This document shows positions 15,824-24,542 of a DNA stretch of 64,000 bases, one piece after another. The stretch lies in the NCBI RefSeq assembly GCF_025631005.1, contig NZ_JAOTPL010000004.1, positions 62,001 through 126,000 of the forward strand, given 5' to 3'. Position numbers and translations under genes: made by a program. Numbering within the stretch: the stretch's first letter is position 1; the number at the start of each line of letters is the position of its first letter. The notes under the pieces are model-generated. The model had not been told where the DNA came from, did not search any database, and was given only the letters and a program-made list of their open reading frames with translations. Source of the stretch: Haoranjiania flava (GTDB taxonomy: Bacteria > Bacteroidota > Bacteroidia > Chitinophagales > Chitinophagaceae).

Positions 15824-17467
15824 ATGGACAGATTCCTTCAACAATATTTCCGGCCACTGTTGGCCTTAGGCATTGTGTTGAATGCAACAGGCATTTTTAC
15901 GCAGGTTTTTACGGGCGACAGCATTCTGTATGCTGATATTGCCAAGAATATGGCCCAAAGAAATGACTGGCTGAATCTTTTTGCCTACGGAAAAGACTGG
16001 CTGGATAAACCGCATTTTCCTTTCTGGATGGCCGCCATAAGCTTTAAGATTTTTGGCATTAATGCATTTGCCTACAAACTCCCTGCGTTTCTTTTCTGGC
16101 TGGCAGGCATTTATTATACTTACAAAATAGCTGCTAAACTTTACAACAATGTTGTGGCAAAATGTGCAGCCCTGGTGTATGTGATTGCATTGCATGGCGT
16201 AATCAGTAATTTTGATGTTAAAGCCGAGCCGTATCTTACAACACTTATTATAGCTGCTACATATTATATATTGCTGGCTTACCGTGAGGATAAACTAAGC
16301 TATATCTTAATGGCTGCGCTGTTTTCAGGCTTTGCCGTCATGACCAAAGGCATTTTTGTACTGCTCACCATTGCAGGCGGGCTGGCGCTGTACTTCATCC
16401 TAAGCAGGCAGTGGAAAGAATTTTTTAAAGTGAAATGGTACCTGCTCATCGTGCTGATACTGGTGGTGATTTTCCCTGAGCTTTATGCGTTGTATACTCA
16501 ATTTGACCTCCACCCCGAAAAAGTTGTGTTTGATAAGCAAAATGTTTCCGGTATACAATTTTTCCTGTGGGATAGCCAGTTCGGCAGGTTCTTCAATACA
16601 GGGCCTATCAAAGGCAGTGGTGACAATTCCTTCTTCCTGCATACAACGCTGTGGGCTTTTCTGCCATGGAGTGTAATATTTTTATTTGCGTTGTTAAAAG
16701 GTGCAAAGCAGTTAAAACTTACCGGTGAGAGATGGATACTGTATGGCGCGGCATTGCTGACTTTCCTTATTTTTTCTGTATCTGATTTTCAATTACCGCA
16801 TTATATTATTATCCTGTTTCCGCACTTTTCCATCGCAGTAGCGGCTTATTTGACTGCGTTAGCAAAAACACAAACAGCCAGGAACCTTGCTATTGTTCAG
16901 TTTGTGCTGTTTTGCCTGAGTCTGGTATTTATTATTTTGCTGAGTTGGCTGATCAATAACCCCGGTAAATACATAGTCATGGCAGCAGGTATCATCATTG
17001 CAGGCGTATGTTTCTTATTTACCGTGAATAAAAAAGACAGCCTGCATAAGACCATGTTGTATTCTTTTGCATTTGCCTGTGTGCTTTACCCGTTCATGAA
17101 TCTTTATTTCTATCCTTTTCTTATGCAGTACCAGGCCGGTATGAAAGCCGCGCAGGATGTCAATCTTACGCAGCAACGTTATGAGCATGCAATGGATCAT
17201 TATTCTACACAATACAGGTTTTATGCAGATAAGGAGCCTGTAACTTTAACTAACATGCGGGATGTATCGGCTTTTCTGGAAAAAGAAAACCCGCGCATTT
17301 TTATAACGCAGCCTACACTCGACAGCCTGCGAATGATGTATACAAAATTTAATATACTGAAAGCGTACAACGATTTTCATGTAACTAAATTATCTTTGAA
17401 TTTTTTGAGGGATCATACAAGGAAAAATACTCTGAATAAATGCTACATCATTACATCTGTCAAATAG
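15824..17467 (+). CDS. ArnT/PMT-like glycosyltransferase (GT39/GT83 type)
   Basis: A 547-residue polytopic membrane glycosyltransferase that would use a polyprenyl-phosphate sugar to modify lipid A, protein or glycan on the periplasmic side. The first loop carries the acidic DSILYADIAKNMAQR and KDWLDKPHFPFWM typical of the PMT_2 domain. About 11-12 membrane segments follow, then a soluble C-terminal ~110 residues. The ATG at 15824 is supported by the promoter box at 15802; an upstream TTG frame adds nine unlikely residues. A PAP2 phosphatase gene starts 10 bp downstream, consistent with a lipid-linked sugar pathway. Confidence 0.88.
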   Translation: MDRFLQQYFRPLLALGIVLNATGIFTQVFTGDSILYADIAKNMAQRNDWLNLFAYGKDWLDKPHFPFWMAAISFKIFGINAFAYKLPAFLFWLAGIYYTYKIAAKLYNNVVAKCAALVYVIALHGVISNFDVKAEPYLTTLIIAATYYILLAYREDKLSYILMAALFSGFAVMTKGIFVLLTIAGGLALYFILSRQWKEFFKVKWYLLIVLILVVIFPELYALYTQFDLHPEKVVFDKQNVSGIQFFLWDSQFGRFFNTGPIKGSGDNSFFLHTTLWAFLPWSVIFLFALLKGAKQLKLTGERWILYGAALLTFLIFSVSDFQLPHYIIILFPHFSIAVAAYLTALAKTQTARNLAIVQFVLFCLSLVFIILLSWLINNPGKYIVMAAGIIIAGVCFLFTVNKKDSLHKTMLYSFAFACVLYPFMNLYFYPFLMQYQAGMKAAQDVNLTQQRYEHAMDHYSTQYRFYADKEPVTLTNMRDVSAFLEKENPRIFITQPTLDSLRMMYTKFNILKAYNDFHVTKLSLNFLRDHTRKNTLNKCYIITSVK

Positions 17468-17477
17468 AAACTGTTTA

Positions 17478-18095
17478 ATGTTTATTGAGGCTATCATAAC
17501 AAGCGATATACTTCAAATCCTGGAAAAATGGGATACCTGGTTGTTCTTAAAGATCAATACCCAATGGACTTCCGCAGCTTTCGATGGCATTGCACCTTTA
17601 CTCCGCAATAAATACACCTGGGTACCTTTTTACATTTTCATGCTGTTGATGGTGTTTTATAATTTTGGAAAAAAATCGTGGTCCTGGCTGCTATTTGCTA
17701 TTCTTACCGTTATCATTTCAGACCAGATCAGCAGTTCATTTTTTAAAAATACTTTCGATAGGATACGCCCCTGTAATTTAGCAGGCTTGCGTGAGCAGGC
17801 ACGCCTGCTGCTGCCACATTGCTCGGGAGGCTATAGCTTTACTTCATCCCACGCGGCTAACCATTTTGGTATTGGCTACTTCTTTTTTCTCACACTGCGG
17901 CCTTATCTCAGGGATTGGGCATGGTTATTCCTGGTATGGGCAGCTTTAGTCAGCTATGCGCAGGTGTACGTGGGCGTACATTTCCCCGGCGACGTTTTAG
18001 GTGGTACTGTGGTAGGCCTATGCAGCGGCTGGCTTACCAATTTTCTTTTTCAAAAATATTTTGGCATGCCCGAACTTAAGAAGCTACCTGGTTGA
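17478..18095 (+). CDS. PAP2-family membrane phosphatase
   Basis: A 205-residue membrane protein of the type-2 phosphatidic acid phosphatase family. The three phosphatase motifs are KNTFDRIRPC (~95), SFTSSHAANHF (~122, where SSH replaces the common PSGH) and VYVGVHFPGDVLGG (~168). Five to six membrane helices are visible. Likely substrates are undecaprenyl diphosphate or a lipid phosphate. The gene is 10 bp after the ArnT-like gene, which would release undecaprenyl phosphate. No cognate terminator is obvious before the repeat array that follows. Confidence 0.9.
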   Translation: MFIEAIITSDILQILEKWDTWLFLKINTQWTSAAFDGIAPLLRNKYTWVPFYIFMLLMVFYNFGKKSWSWLLFAILTVIISDQISSSFFKNTFDRIRPCNLAGLREQARLLLPHCSGGYSFTSSHAANHFGIGYFFFLTLRPYLRDWAWLFLVWAALVSYAQVYVGVHFPGDVLGGTVVGLCSGWLTNFLFQKYFGMPELKKLPG

Positions 18096-18138
18096 CACAA
18101 TGCAAAGTGTATCAACTACTAAAATAAAAATTTTATAT

Positions 18139-18396
18139 AAATGTAATATCCATAAGCAAAGTTGCATACCAACCGTGGATGAATAAGCTTATTCCATTTG
18201 ACCATTGAGAAACAAATAAAATATACACAGATGAAATAACCATAAAGATTAGCAATCTTTACCAACCGAGGATGATAATAAAGATTAAGGTTTTGGTTAT
18301 TCCGTGTGGCAAACAGAAAAATTAAATATTAACACATGAAATAGCCATAAGCAAAGTTGCATACCAACCGCGAATGAATAAAGGCTATTCCATGTG
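18139..18396 (+). promoter_or_regulatory. Three tandem structured leader elements before rlmH
   Basis: Copies lie at 18139-18199, 18225-18309 and 18333-18396. Each has a closing helix, a CATAA-hairpin section and the constant ACCAACCGnGgATGA. The closing helix changes in a compensated way: AATAGCC/GGCTATT in copy 3, AATAACC/GGTTATT in copy 2, AAATG/CATTT at the outer part of copy 1. Copy 2 also has an inner hairpin AAAGATT-AGC-AATCTTT. The last helix strand ends 29 nt before the rlmH ATG. Copies begin with ATG TAA, ATG AAA TAA and ATG AAA TAG. The paired covariation favours RNA; regulation of rlmH is inferred from position. Confidence 0.65.
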
Positions 18397-18425
18397 ATCA
18401 TAAAGAAAAAATTAAATATACACAC

Positions 18426-18899
18426 ATGAAAATCCTGCTCCTGTCTATTGGTAAAGCACATGAACCTTATATCCGGGAAGGAGTGGAAGATTTTACCAAA
18501 AGGTTGAATAAATATTTTCCTGCGGAATGGAAGATCATTGCCCCTGTAAAAAATGCAGCGGCATTGTCAGCAGATGAACTGAAATCAACAGAAGCCAAAT
18601 CAGTGTTATCGGTCATTCAGCAGGATGATGTTTTGGTATTGCTGGATGAGCGGGGCAAAAATTTATCATCGCCCGAGCTGGCCGCTTACATTCAGCATAA
18701 AGCCAATGCTTCGGCAAGGCGCCTGGTATTCCTTATCGGGGGCGCTTTCGGGGTAGACCAATCCATTTTTCAAAAAGCAGATTTTACCTGGAGCATTTCC
18801 AGGCTGGTATTCCCGCACATGCTGGTAAGGTTGATACTTTCAGAGCAACTTTACCGCGCCTGCACCATTTTAAAAAATGAAAAATACCATCATGTTTAG
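18426..18899 (+). CDS. rlmH: 23S rRNA pseudouridine-1915 N3-methyltransferase
   Basis: A 157-residue SPOUT methyltransferase that methylates pseudouridine 1915 in helix 69 of 23S rRNA, using assembled 70S ribosomes. FLIGGAFGVD and the knot-forming C-terminus SRLVFPHMLVRLILSEQLYRA are characteristic, and it ends in KYHHV like most RlmH proteins. Length is normal (~155). The start ATGAAA follows three tandem structured elements. Their ATGAAA starts look like the gene's own first codons, which suggests control at translation. Confidence 0.96.
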   Translation: MKILLLSIGKAHEPYIREGVEDFTKRLNKYFPAEWKIIAPVKNAAALSADELKSTEAKSVLSVIQQDDVLVLLDERGKNLSSPELAAYIQHKANASARRLVFLIGGAFGVDQSIFQKADFTWSISRLVFPHMLVRLILSEQLYRACTILKNEKYHHV

Positions 18900-18947
18900 G
18901 TCGGTTTTGATTTTTATTGTTATTTTGCCCTAAATAACCCGTGCTAA

Positions 18948-19607
18948 ATGATCACGATTATAATTATAGCTATTACCAGTATTATCTCTTTCATGGCTTT
19001 CAACAACCAGAATTTGCTGGATAAGCTTATTTTTTTTCCGCCGGCAATTTCAAAAAGGGGAGAGTGGTACAGGTTTTTTACCTGCGGCTTTATACATGCA
19101 GATATGGCTCACCTTTTCTTTAATATGTTTACGCTTTTTATTTTCGGCCGGGAAATAGAAGACGTTTTCAAAGCTATATTCGGTATTGGACTGGGCTCTG
19201 TGTTGTATTTACTGCTCTATCTTGGCGCTTTGTTTTTCTGCCTGCTGCCTACCTATAGTAAAAACAGCGACAATTATTATTACAGGAGCTTGGGGGCATC
19301 AGGCGCAATCTCGGCGGTAGTATTTGCTTACATGCTTATCAATCCAATGAATTACATGGGTATTGTGTTTATACCATTGTACATGCCTGCATTTTTATTT
19401 GGTTTTATTTACATTGCCATATCTTATTATCTTGATAAGAAGCAGGCAGGCAATATCAACCACTCAGCGCACCTTTTCGGCGGATTTTTTGGGCTGATAT
19501 TCACATTTGCGGTTTTTGCCTTGCTGGCAGATATCAACCTGATTAATGAATTTATACTGAAGGTAAGATCAACGCCTTTAAGAGGGCTGATTAAGTTCGG
19601 GTACTGA
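18948..19607 (+). CDS. Rhomboid-family intramembrane serine protease
   Basis: A 219-residue membrane protein with six hydrophobic segments. The rhomboid features are WYRFFTCGFIHADMAHLFFNM in L1/TM2 (oxyanion His/Asn), the catalytic serine in LGASGAISAV and the catalytic histidine in NHSAHLFGGFFG. It cleaves transmembrane substrates within the bilayer; the substrate is unknown. The 3' end overlaps the convergent Nudix gene by 30 bp. A second rhomboid gene starts at the right edge of the window. Confidence 0.93.
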   Translation: MITIIIIAITSIISFMAFNNQNLLDKLIFFPPAISKRGEWYRFFTCGFIHADMAHLFFNMFTLFIFGREIEDVFKAIFGIGLGSVLYLLLYLGALFFCLLPTYSKNSDNYYYRSLGASGAISAVVFAYMLINPMNYMGIVFIPLYMPAFLFGFIYIAISYYLDKKQAGNINHSAHLFGGFFGLIFTFAVFALLADINLINEFILKVRSTPLRGLIKFGY

Positions 19608-20132
19608 TACAGCCATTTTTAATATAGCTGCAACCGTGATGGCATCCGTGATTTCACCGGCCAATACTTTATTTAAAGCTTCAATAAACGGGATTCTTAC
19701 AGCGGATATATCTTCAGTTTCTTCCAGGTCATTGTCGTGTTGTGTAAGCTCTTTTGCAACATATACAATTGCCAGCTCATCGGTAACGGAATTGGATAAA
19801 TGCAGGCGCATCAACTCCTGCCAGTCAGCCGCCTGCAAGCCTGTTTCCTCAAGAAGCTCACGCCTGGCTGCTTCCAGCGGCGCTTCATGTTCCGGGCATC
19901 CGCCTTCAGGAATTTCCCAGGAGTAACTGTTCAGTGTAAAGCGATGCTGGCCCACCAGGTATATATTATTTGACCTGTCTAATGCCACGATGCCGATGGC
20001 AATGTTCTTAAAATGTACTTTGCCGTATATGCCTTTGCCGCCCGAAGGGTTTACTACATTGAACTCGGTGAGCTTTATCCAGGGGTTATCATACAAGTCT
20101 TTTGCGGATATTATTTTCCATGGGTTTTCCAT
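19578..20132 (-). CDS. Nudix hydrolase (ADP-ribose pyrophosphatase-like)
   Basis: A 184-residue Nudix protein. The Nudix box is complete: G-x5-E-x7-REL-L-EE-T-G-L, from GCPEHE to LLEETGL at about residue 80-102. The N-terminal W-K-I-I-S-A-K-D-L-Y-D-N-P-W layout resembles ADP-ribose/nucleoside-diphosphate-sugar pyrophosphatases of the NudF type. It would remove toxic or surplus nucleotide derivatives in the cytoplasm. The reading frame overlaps the end of the rhomboid gene by 30 bp on the opposite strand, so one of the two genes may have a read-through C-terminus. Confidence 0.9.
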   Translation of the reverse strand: MENPWKIISAKDLYDNPWIKLTEFNVVNPSGGKGIYGKVHFKNIAIGIVALDRSNNIYLVGQHRFTLNSYSWEIPEGGCPEHEAPLEAARRELLEETGLQAADWQELMRLHLSNSVTDELAIVYVAKELTQHDNDLEETEDISAVRIPFIEALNKVLAGEITDAITVAAILKMAVSVPELNQPS

Positions 20133-20157
20133 CAGCCAAAAGTAAACTTTTTAGCTG

Positions 20158-20577
20158 TTACAACCTACGGCTGCGCTGCTGCCGTTTGCGGAGCTGGTTC
20201 ATATAATCCTGTTCTGTGAGGTAATAGCCCGGATCATCGTATTTTTGTACGTAGACTGTGGTAGATTTCTGAATTTCAGGATTTGACTTCAGTGAAGCAG
20301 TAATTTTTATAGCATTAAGATTGTCTTTCTTATCAATCAGCAGGCAGTTGCCCTTCCATCTGCCGTAGTCAGAGCTAAAGCTGATCTCTTTTTCTGTTAA
20401 AGGAATATACCTCCCGTTAGAAAGTTTTCCTTCTACATTTATATAATTATCAATCGTGGTTTTTACGCTGTCGGCATACAGATTAAATCGAATGTCAACA
20501 ATTTGTTGACTGTTTGCATTATGAAAAAATAAGAAAAAAGTTGCTGATAAAAGAGATGGTATAATGGTTGATTTCAT
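20158..20577 (-). CDS. Exported hypothetical protein
   Basis: A 139-residue protein I do not recognise. A signal peptide (hydrophobic LLSATFFLFFHNANSQ) is followed by about 90 residues that look like an Ig-type beta sandwich (VDIRFNLYADSV, ISFSSDYGRWKGN, AIKITASLKS). The C-terminal tail is basic and Gln/Arg-rich. It lies 25 bp downstream of the Nudix gene's start region on the same strand, so the two may be cotranscribed. Confidence 0.65.
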   Translation of the reverse strand: MKSTIIPSLLSATFFLFFHNANSQQIVDIRFNLYADSVKTTIDNYINVEGKLSNGRYIPLTEKEISFSSDYGRWKGNCLLIDKKDNLNAIKITASLKSNPEIQKSTTVYVQKYDDPGYYLTEQDYMNQLRKRQQRSRRL

Positions 20578-20643
20578 GAATGGTTGATTGTAAAAATTAC
20601 ATACTTAAGACGTTGCGTGTGTTGTAAAGTTTATTGTGCATAT

Positions 20644-20670
20644 ACAAAAAGTGCGCCTTTCGGGCCCACT
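20644..20670 (-). terminator. Terminator after protease gene
   Basis: On the minus strand AGTGGGCC-CGAA-AGGCGCACT forms a GC-rich hairpin with one mismatch and is followed by TTTTTGTATA, 23 bp after the protease stop codon. Confidence 0.65.
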
Positions 20671-20692
20671 CTCACATCAATAACCATGTATA

Positions 20693-21802
20693 TTAATTGT
20701 ATGCCTTTACCATGAAAACGTAATCATCCAGCTTTTTCAGCAGCTCAACCCTGTTGTCTGTGATCAGCTTATTGTTCTGCACAATCGGCAGTTTCAGGTT
20801 GTTGGCAACTGTATCGCTGGTTTTCCAGTCGCGGATAACCTGGAATACTTCGTTAGATTTAATGGCGAATACCACACCTTCTGCTTTTGCCTGGCGGGTG
20901 CTTAGTACGCCTACAACTTCCCCTTTTTTATTAAAAACCGGCCCGCCTGAGTTGCCCGGGTTGGCCAGCAGGGAGAGCTGGAAGGAAGACGTATCGCCGT
21001 CATAGCCTGTTTGTGCGCTAATGTATCCTGAGTTGTAGGTAACTTCGTTGCGCGGATATCCTAAAGTAAATACTTCTTCACCCAGGTCCATATTCTTACG
21101 TTTTAAAGAGTAGGGCAGCGCTTTTACATTTCTGTAATCATTGTCTTTGATCTTTAAAATTGCCAGGTCTTTGGTATGATCCACATGAACGATGACGGTG
21201 TTGAATTCTTTACCCATGTTGTCAACCACGATAGCTCCGGTACCTTTCAGCACGTGAGCATTGGTGATGAGGTATCCTGCATTGTCTATGAGGAAAGCAG
21301 AGCCCCCGCCGGCAAGTACAGCGCCTTCCGGTATTTTGGAGTCAACTTCTTTTAATTTCCTGTATTGATAATTTTGCGTTTTTTTAATTTGTGCAATGTC
21401 ACGGCTCAGTTGCTGGATCTTAACATCATTTTTATGAGGAGAGATAAAAGTGACCAGCCCGCTGATGAGCAGAGCGGTAATGCCTGCTATGGAGGCCGCG
21501 ATGCCGGTAGTTTTTTTATATTTTTTATAAAGCGCTACGATCTTAGGTTGTTTAGGTGCCTCAAATTCGTAGATTTTGCCATCGGAAACGAGCTGATTGT
21601 GGGTAGCCTGTAAAGCCTGACGCAAGTTTCTTTTTTTGCCAAATCCCTCCAGTTTAGACAGAAAGAACCTGTGTTCTACTACCATCATATCAACATCAGC
21701 AGAAGTTTTGCGCAGTTCTTCAAACTTCGCCAGTTCTTCTTCGTTCATTTCATTGTTGAGGTATCGTTCAATGGATTCTAAAAGTTTTATTCTGTCCATC
21801 AC
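20693..21802 (-). CDS. Membrane-anchored trypsin-like (HtrA-type) serine protease
   Basis: A 369-residue single-pass protein. Residues 1-85 are cytoplasmic and helical, with an anti-sigma-like opening (YLNNEMNEEELAKFEE). One membrane segment lies at about 100-120 (IAASIAGITALLISGLVTF), followed by a short coiled coil. The periplasmic S1C protease domain spans about 160-335, with the triad in TNAHV (His), KDLAILK (Asp) and NPGNSGGPV (Ser). No PDZ domain follows. The start overlaps the stop of the ECF sigma gene (ATGA). This suggests that one polypeptide is both envelope sensor and regulator of the sigma factor, but that is inference. Confidence 0.88.
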   Translation of the reverse strand: MMDRIKLLESIERYLNNEMNEEELAKFEELRKTSADVDMMVVEHRFFLSKLEGFGKKRNLRQALQATHNQLVSDGKIYEFEAPKQPKIVALYKKYKKTTGIAASIAGITALLISGLVTFISPHKNDVKIQQLSRDIAQIKKTQNYQYRKLKEVDSKIPEGAVLAGGGSAFLIDNAGYLITNAHVLKGTGAIVVDNMGKEFNTVIVHVDHTKDLAILKIKDNDYRNVKALPYSLKRKNMDLGEEVFTLGYPRNEVTYNSGYISAQTGYDGDTSSFQLSLLANPGNSGGPVFNKKGEVVGVLSTRQAKAEGVVFAIKSNEVFQVIRDWKTSDTVANNLKLPIVQNNKLITDNRVELLKKLDDYVFMVKAYN

Positions 21803-22371
21803 TCTTTTATATTATGATAATTAGCAAAAAATAGTTTCTTCAGTCTTACAAGGCATTTATATTTCTGGTTTTTAGCATTGTCACTGTTTGTGTAGCCAAA
21901 CATCTCAGTCAATGCGGTCATATCCTTATTGTTTAGATAGAATTCTTCAAGCAAAGTTTTACAAGGTTCCCCCAGGCTGTTGAGCGCATTCATCATAATA
22001 TTGTATTCCTCGTTTTTTTGCTCGTGCAATTCCAGGTCATCCTCTACTGCAATGGTTTCTTCCAGTCCCGTCACTTCTGCGCTTACATACCTGTTTTGCT
22101 TATAAAGTTTTTTCAACCAGAGGTTTCTGGCAATTGAATACAAATAAGTTCTTATCTGGCTGGTGAGTACAAAATCCTTATCATTCGCTTTTTCATACAA
22201 TGTAATCATCGCCTCCTGGAAAATATCCCTTGCATCGTCCTGTGTGCCGCTGTTGTTGATAATAAAGGATTGAATAATGCCGAAATTTTTGGTATAAATC
22301 TCTTTTATTGCAGCAGAATCATTCTTTGCCAGGCCTTCCAATAAATCTTTGTCGTCCAGTTCCGGTATCAC
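21799..22371 (-). CDS. ECF-type RNA polymerase sigma factor
   Basis: A 190-residue sigma-70-family ECF factor. Region 2 is visible at about 25-95 (DARDIFQEAMITLYEKA, LYSIARNLWLKKLYKQ). Region 4 runs from about 125 to 185 (LGEPCKTLLEEFYLNNKDMTALTEMFGY). The linker between them is acidic. It is translationally coupled to the trypsin-like membrane protease by a 4-bp overlap. The sigma factor would redirect polymerase to envelope-stress genes when released; its target promoter is not identifiable here. Confidence 0.92.
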   Translation of the reverse strand: MIPELDDKDLLEGLAKNDSAAIKEIYTKNFGIIQSFIINNSGTQDDARDIFQEAMITLYEKANDKDFVLTSQIRTYLYSIARNLWLKKLYKQNRYVSAEVTGLEETIAVEDDLELHEQKNEEYNIMMNALNSLGEPCKTLLEEFYLNNKDMTALTEMFGYTNSDNAKNQKYKCLVRLKKLFFANYHNIKE

Positions 22372-22611
22372 AGTGATATTATTTAATACGAATTGATGTG
22401 TAAAAGTAACCCATTTTGGTAAACCTTTTTTTAATACAGGTAATTTAATATATTTTAAAGAAATTGAGGTTTAGATACTTATTGCACATGCCTGTTTTCA
22501 GACCACCTGAAAAAATTTTTAAAAATATTTTTCAGGCAGCGGGTTACCTTTTTTTATTTTCCGTATTAAATAGCATAATCATTAAATTTAATAATTAAAA
22601 CAAAACGAAAA

Positions 22612-22836
22612 ATGAAAAAATTATTTTTAGTATTAGCTATCGGAGCAACTTTTGCAGCTTGCAACACTTCTACAACTAACGATACTGCTGATTCAGTAGC
22701 TAACGTTCAAACTGAAGCAGTTGCTGATTCAGCTGATGCAATGGTTGATTCTGTAAATGCTGCTACTGATGCTACTTTAGATTCAGCAAAACAAGTTGCT
22801 GAAGCAGTTAAAGATTCAGTTAAAGCTGCTCATTAA
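22612..22836 (+). CDS. Small Ala/Asp-rich lipoprotein
   Basis: A 74-residue lipoprotein with lipobox FAAC (Cys17). The mature 58 residues are low in complexity and strongly Ala/Asp/Val/Ser-rich, with a repeating A-D-S-A/V-D-S/A heptad-like pattern that predicts one long amphipathic helix. This resembles small abundant outer-membrane lipoproteins of the Lpp type in size and design, though not in sequence. Codon use is highly biased (GCT, GAT, GTT), and a strong terminator follows, both signs of high expression. It is divergent from the ECF sigma gene. Confidence 0.8.
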   Translation: MKKLFLVLAIGATFAACNTSTTNDTADSVANVQTEAVADSADAMVDSVNAATDATLDSAKQVAEAVKDSVKAAH

Positions 22837-22859
22837 TTGACATTAGAAAATTAAATAGA

Positions 22860-22890
22860 ATGCCATTGTTTTACAATGGTATTTTATTAT
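22860..22890 (+). terminator. Intrinsic terminator after small lipoprotein gene
   Basis: ATGCCATTGT pairs perfectly with ACAATGGTAT and is followed by TTTATTATT, 24 bp after the stop. Confidence 0.85.
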
Positions 22891-22978
22891 TAGTTTCTAT
22901 ATATTAAAACATTATTTCGAGAGACTGTCTTTGAGGCAAAGGGTCCTAGATACGACTCCTGTAACTCACACACAGCCT

Positions 22979-23016
22979 AAAAGCCCTGTAAACCAGTATG
23001 TTTCAGGGCTTTTTTA
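22979..23016 (+). terminator. Second hairpin with T-run
   Basis: AAGCCCTG (22981-22988) pairs with CAGGGCTT (23004-23011) and is followed by T-rich sequence. The 60 bases before it look vaguely like the 3' half of a tRNA (AGGGTC...GACTCCT arm) but do not fold fully. It may terminate a lost RNA gene. Confidence 0.55.
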
Positions 23017-23042
23017 TTTACAAGAATTTTTAAGAAGTTTAT

Positions 23043-23254
23043 AAATTTGCCCCACAATTTGCCTACAAAATTTATTTTTTCTTATTTTTAGTTGAAAAAC
23101 ATCCAAAATTCAATTATGCACACACATTTGTTTGAATTTACTCACAGTAGCTTATAAAATGTCTGAAATTACACACAATAGAAGTTAGGATTTGCGCACA
23201 GTCATCTCCTTAAAAGTTTGGATTTGCTCACACAAATTAGCATTTACACACAAC
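23043..23254. repeat. Cluster of seven ~15-bp GATTTGCnCACA repeats
   Basis: Degenerate direct repeats lie at 23043, 23055, 23134, 23165, 23188, 23220 and 23240. The best copies are GGATTTGCGCACAGT and GGATTTGCTCACACA. Three related copies occur at 1515-1645. No transposase gene remains near either cluster. Reading them as relics of an IS21-like terminus, or as a multi-site binding region for a DNA-binding protein, is inference. Confidence 0.45.
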
Positions 23255-23285
23255 AACCTGACTTAATTAATTCAACTACATTATC

Positions 23286-23426
23286 TTGGAAAATATAAAC
23301 AGTCTTGATTTTGAAAAGATTTTATCCTTACTATCGGAAATTAAAGAACGGGAGAATAAAAATATGATCAAAGAAAGTGTTGCTGCTTGTGCGGTAGAAG
23401 CGATACAAAATATATTTAAGAATTAA
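23286..23426 (+). CDS. Possible 46-residue helical protein
   Basis: A TTG-started frame (46 residues) reads as a plausible amphipathic helix: L-D-F-E-K-I-L-S-L-L-S-E-I-K-E-R, then V-A-A-C-A-V-E-A-I-Q-N-I-F. It lies 105 bp upstream of the DUF1016 gene in the same orientation. It could be a small gene or the tail of a deleted one. No family is recognised. Confidence 0.3.
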   Translation: MENINSLDFEKILSLLSEIKERENKNMIKESVAACAVEAIQNIFKN

Positions 23427-23531
23427 TCCATGAATACTCTGGCGCGTTAGTTGGCAGGACTCTATATTGTATCAAGATAAAGAAATATTATTAAAATTTG
23501 TATCTTTACTTCTCTAATACTTTTTTTAACA

Positions 23532-24542
23532 ATGCTTATTAATCAGTCTATTATATCTGATATAAAAGCAATTATTTCCCAATCAAGAGATAATGCTATT
23601 CGAGCCGTTGACCATCAGCGAACTCTGATGTACTGGCATATTGGCAAAAGAATTTTTGAAGAAGAACAAGAGGGAAAAGAGCGTGCAGATTATGGAACGT
23701 TTCTTATCAAATATCTTTCAGAACAACTGCAACCTGAATTTGGAAGCGGCTTTTCTTCTCGGCAGCTGCATTGGTATAGACAGTTTTACCGTACTTTCCC
23801 AATTGTGTCTACACTGTGGACACAATTAAGTTGGAGCCAATACAAACTACTTTTAAGCGTTGATAATCAAAATAAAAGAGAATTTTATATTGCTGAAACC
23901 ATTAAAAATAATTGGACGGTACGTCAATTGGAACGGCAGATTTACAGCAGTTTGTACGAGCGACTATTGTTGAGCAATGATAAAGAAAGTGTTTTAGCAG
24001 TTGCCAAAAACGAAAAACAACCATCGGATGCTAAGGAAATCATCAAAGACCCGATGTATTTAGAGTTTTTAGGATTAAAACGTGAGGCATCTTATTATGA
24101 AAAAGATTTAGAAGGTGCAATCATTTCACATCTTCAGGAATTTTTATTGGAGTTAGGCAACGGATTTTCTTTTGTAGCAAGACAAAAAAGAGTGCATATT
24201 GAAGGCGATGAGTTCTTTGTAGATCTGGTATTTTACAACCGTTTATTGCAATGCTTTGTCATTATAGAAATCAAAACGCACAAGCTTACGCATCAGGATA
24301 TTGGCCAGTTACAGATGTATGTAAATTATTATGACCGCATAGAGAAACTACCACACGAAAACCCAACAATTGGAATTTTGCTTTGTGCCAATAAAAACGA
24401 TGCGGTAGTAAAATTTACTTTACCCGAAAATCAAAAACATATTATTGCAAGCCAATATAAACTTTACTTACCCACAGAAAAGCAATTGTTGGACGAGGTA
24501 AATAAGGAGTTGGAGAGTTTTGAAGGAAAGGATAATGAATGA
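23532..24542 (+). CDS. DUF1016 / YhcG-type PD-(D/E)XK nuclease
   Basis: A 336-residue protein of the YhcG/DUF1016 family. The N-terminal DUF1016_N region (about 10-150) has ARAV-like helices and the W-H-I-G-K-R-I and SWSQYKLLL segments. The C-terminal nuclease region (about 170-330) has DLVFYNRLLQCFVIIEIK, the Asp...Glu-x-Lys core of the PD-(D/E)XK superfamily. Such genes are typical accessory-region cargo near restriction systems and mobile DNA. Here no partner is present and repeats lie on both sides, consistent with horizontal acquisition. Its target is unknown. Confidence 0.9.
   Translation: MLINQSIISDIKAIISQSRDNAIRAVDHQRTLMYWHIGKRIFEEEQEGKERADYGTFLIKYLSEQLQPEFGSGFSSRQLHWYRQFYRTFPIVSTLWTQLSWSQYKLLLSVDNQNKREFYIAETIKNNWTVRQLERQIYSSLYERLLLSNDKESVLAVAKNEKQPSDAKEIIKDPMYLEFLGLKREASYYEKDLEGAIISHLQEFLLELGNGFSFVARQKRVHIEGDEFFVDLVFYNRLLQCFVIIEIKTHKLTHQDIGQLQMYVNYYDRIEKLPHENPTIGILLCANKNDAVVKFTLPENQKHIIASQYKLYLPTEKQLLDEVNKELESFEGKDNE

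Noticed and set aside
22920..22980. Possible tRNA or tmRNA 3' end
   Set aside because: A T-arm-like pairing exists, but no acceptor stem, D-arm or anticodon arm can be drawn; at best a relic.
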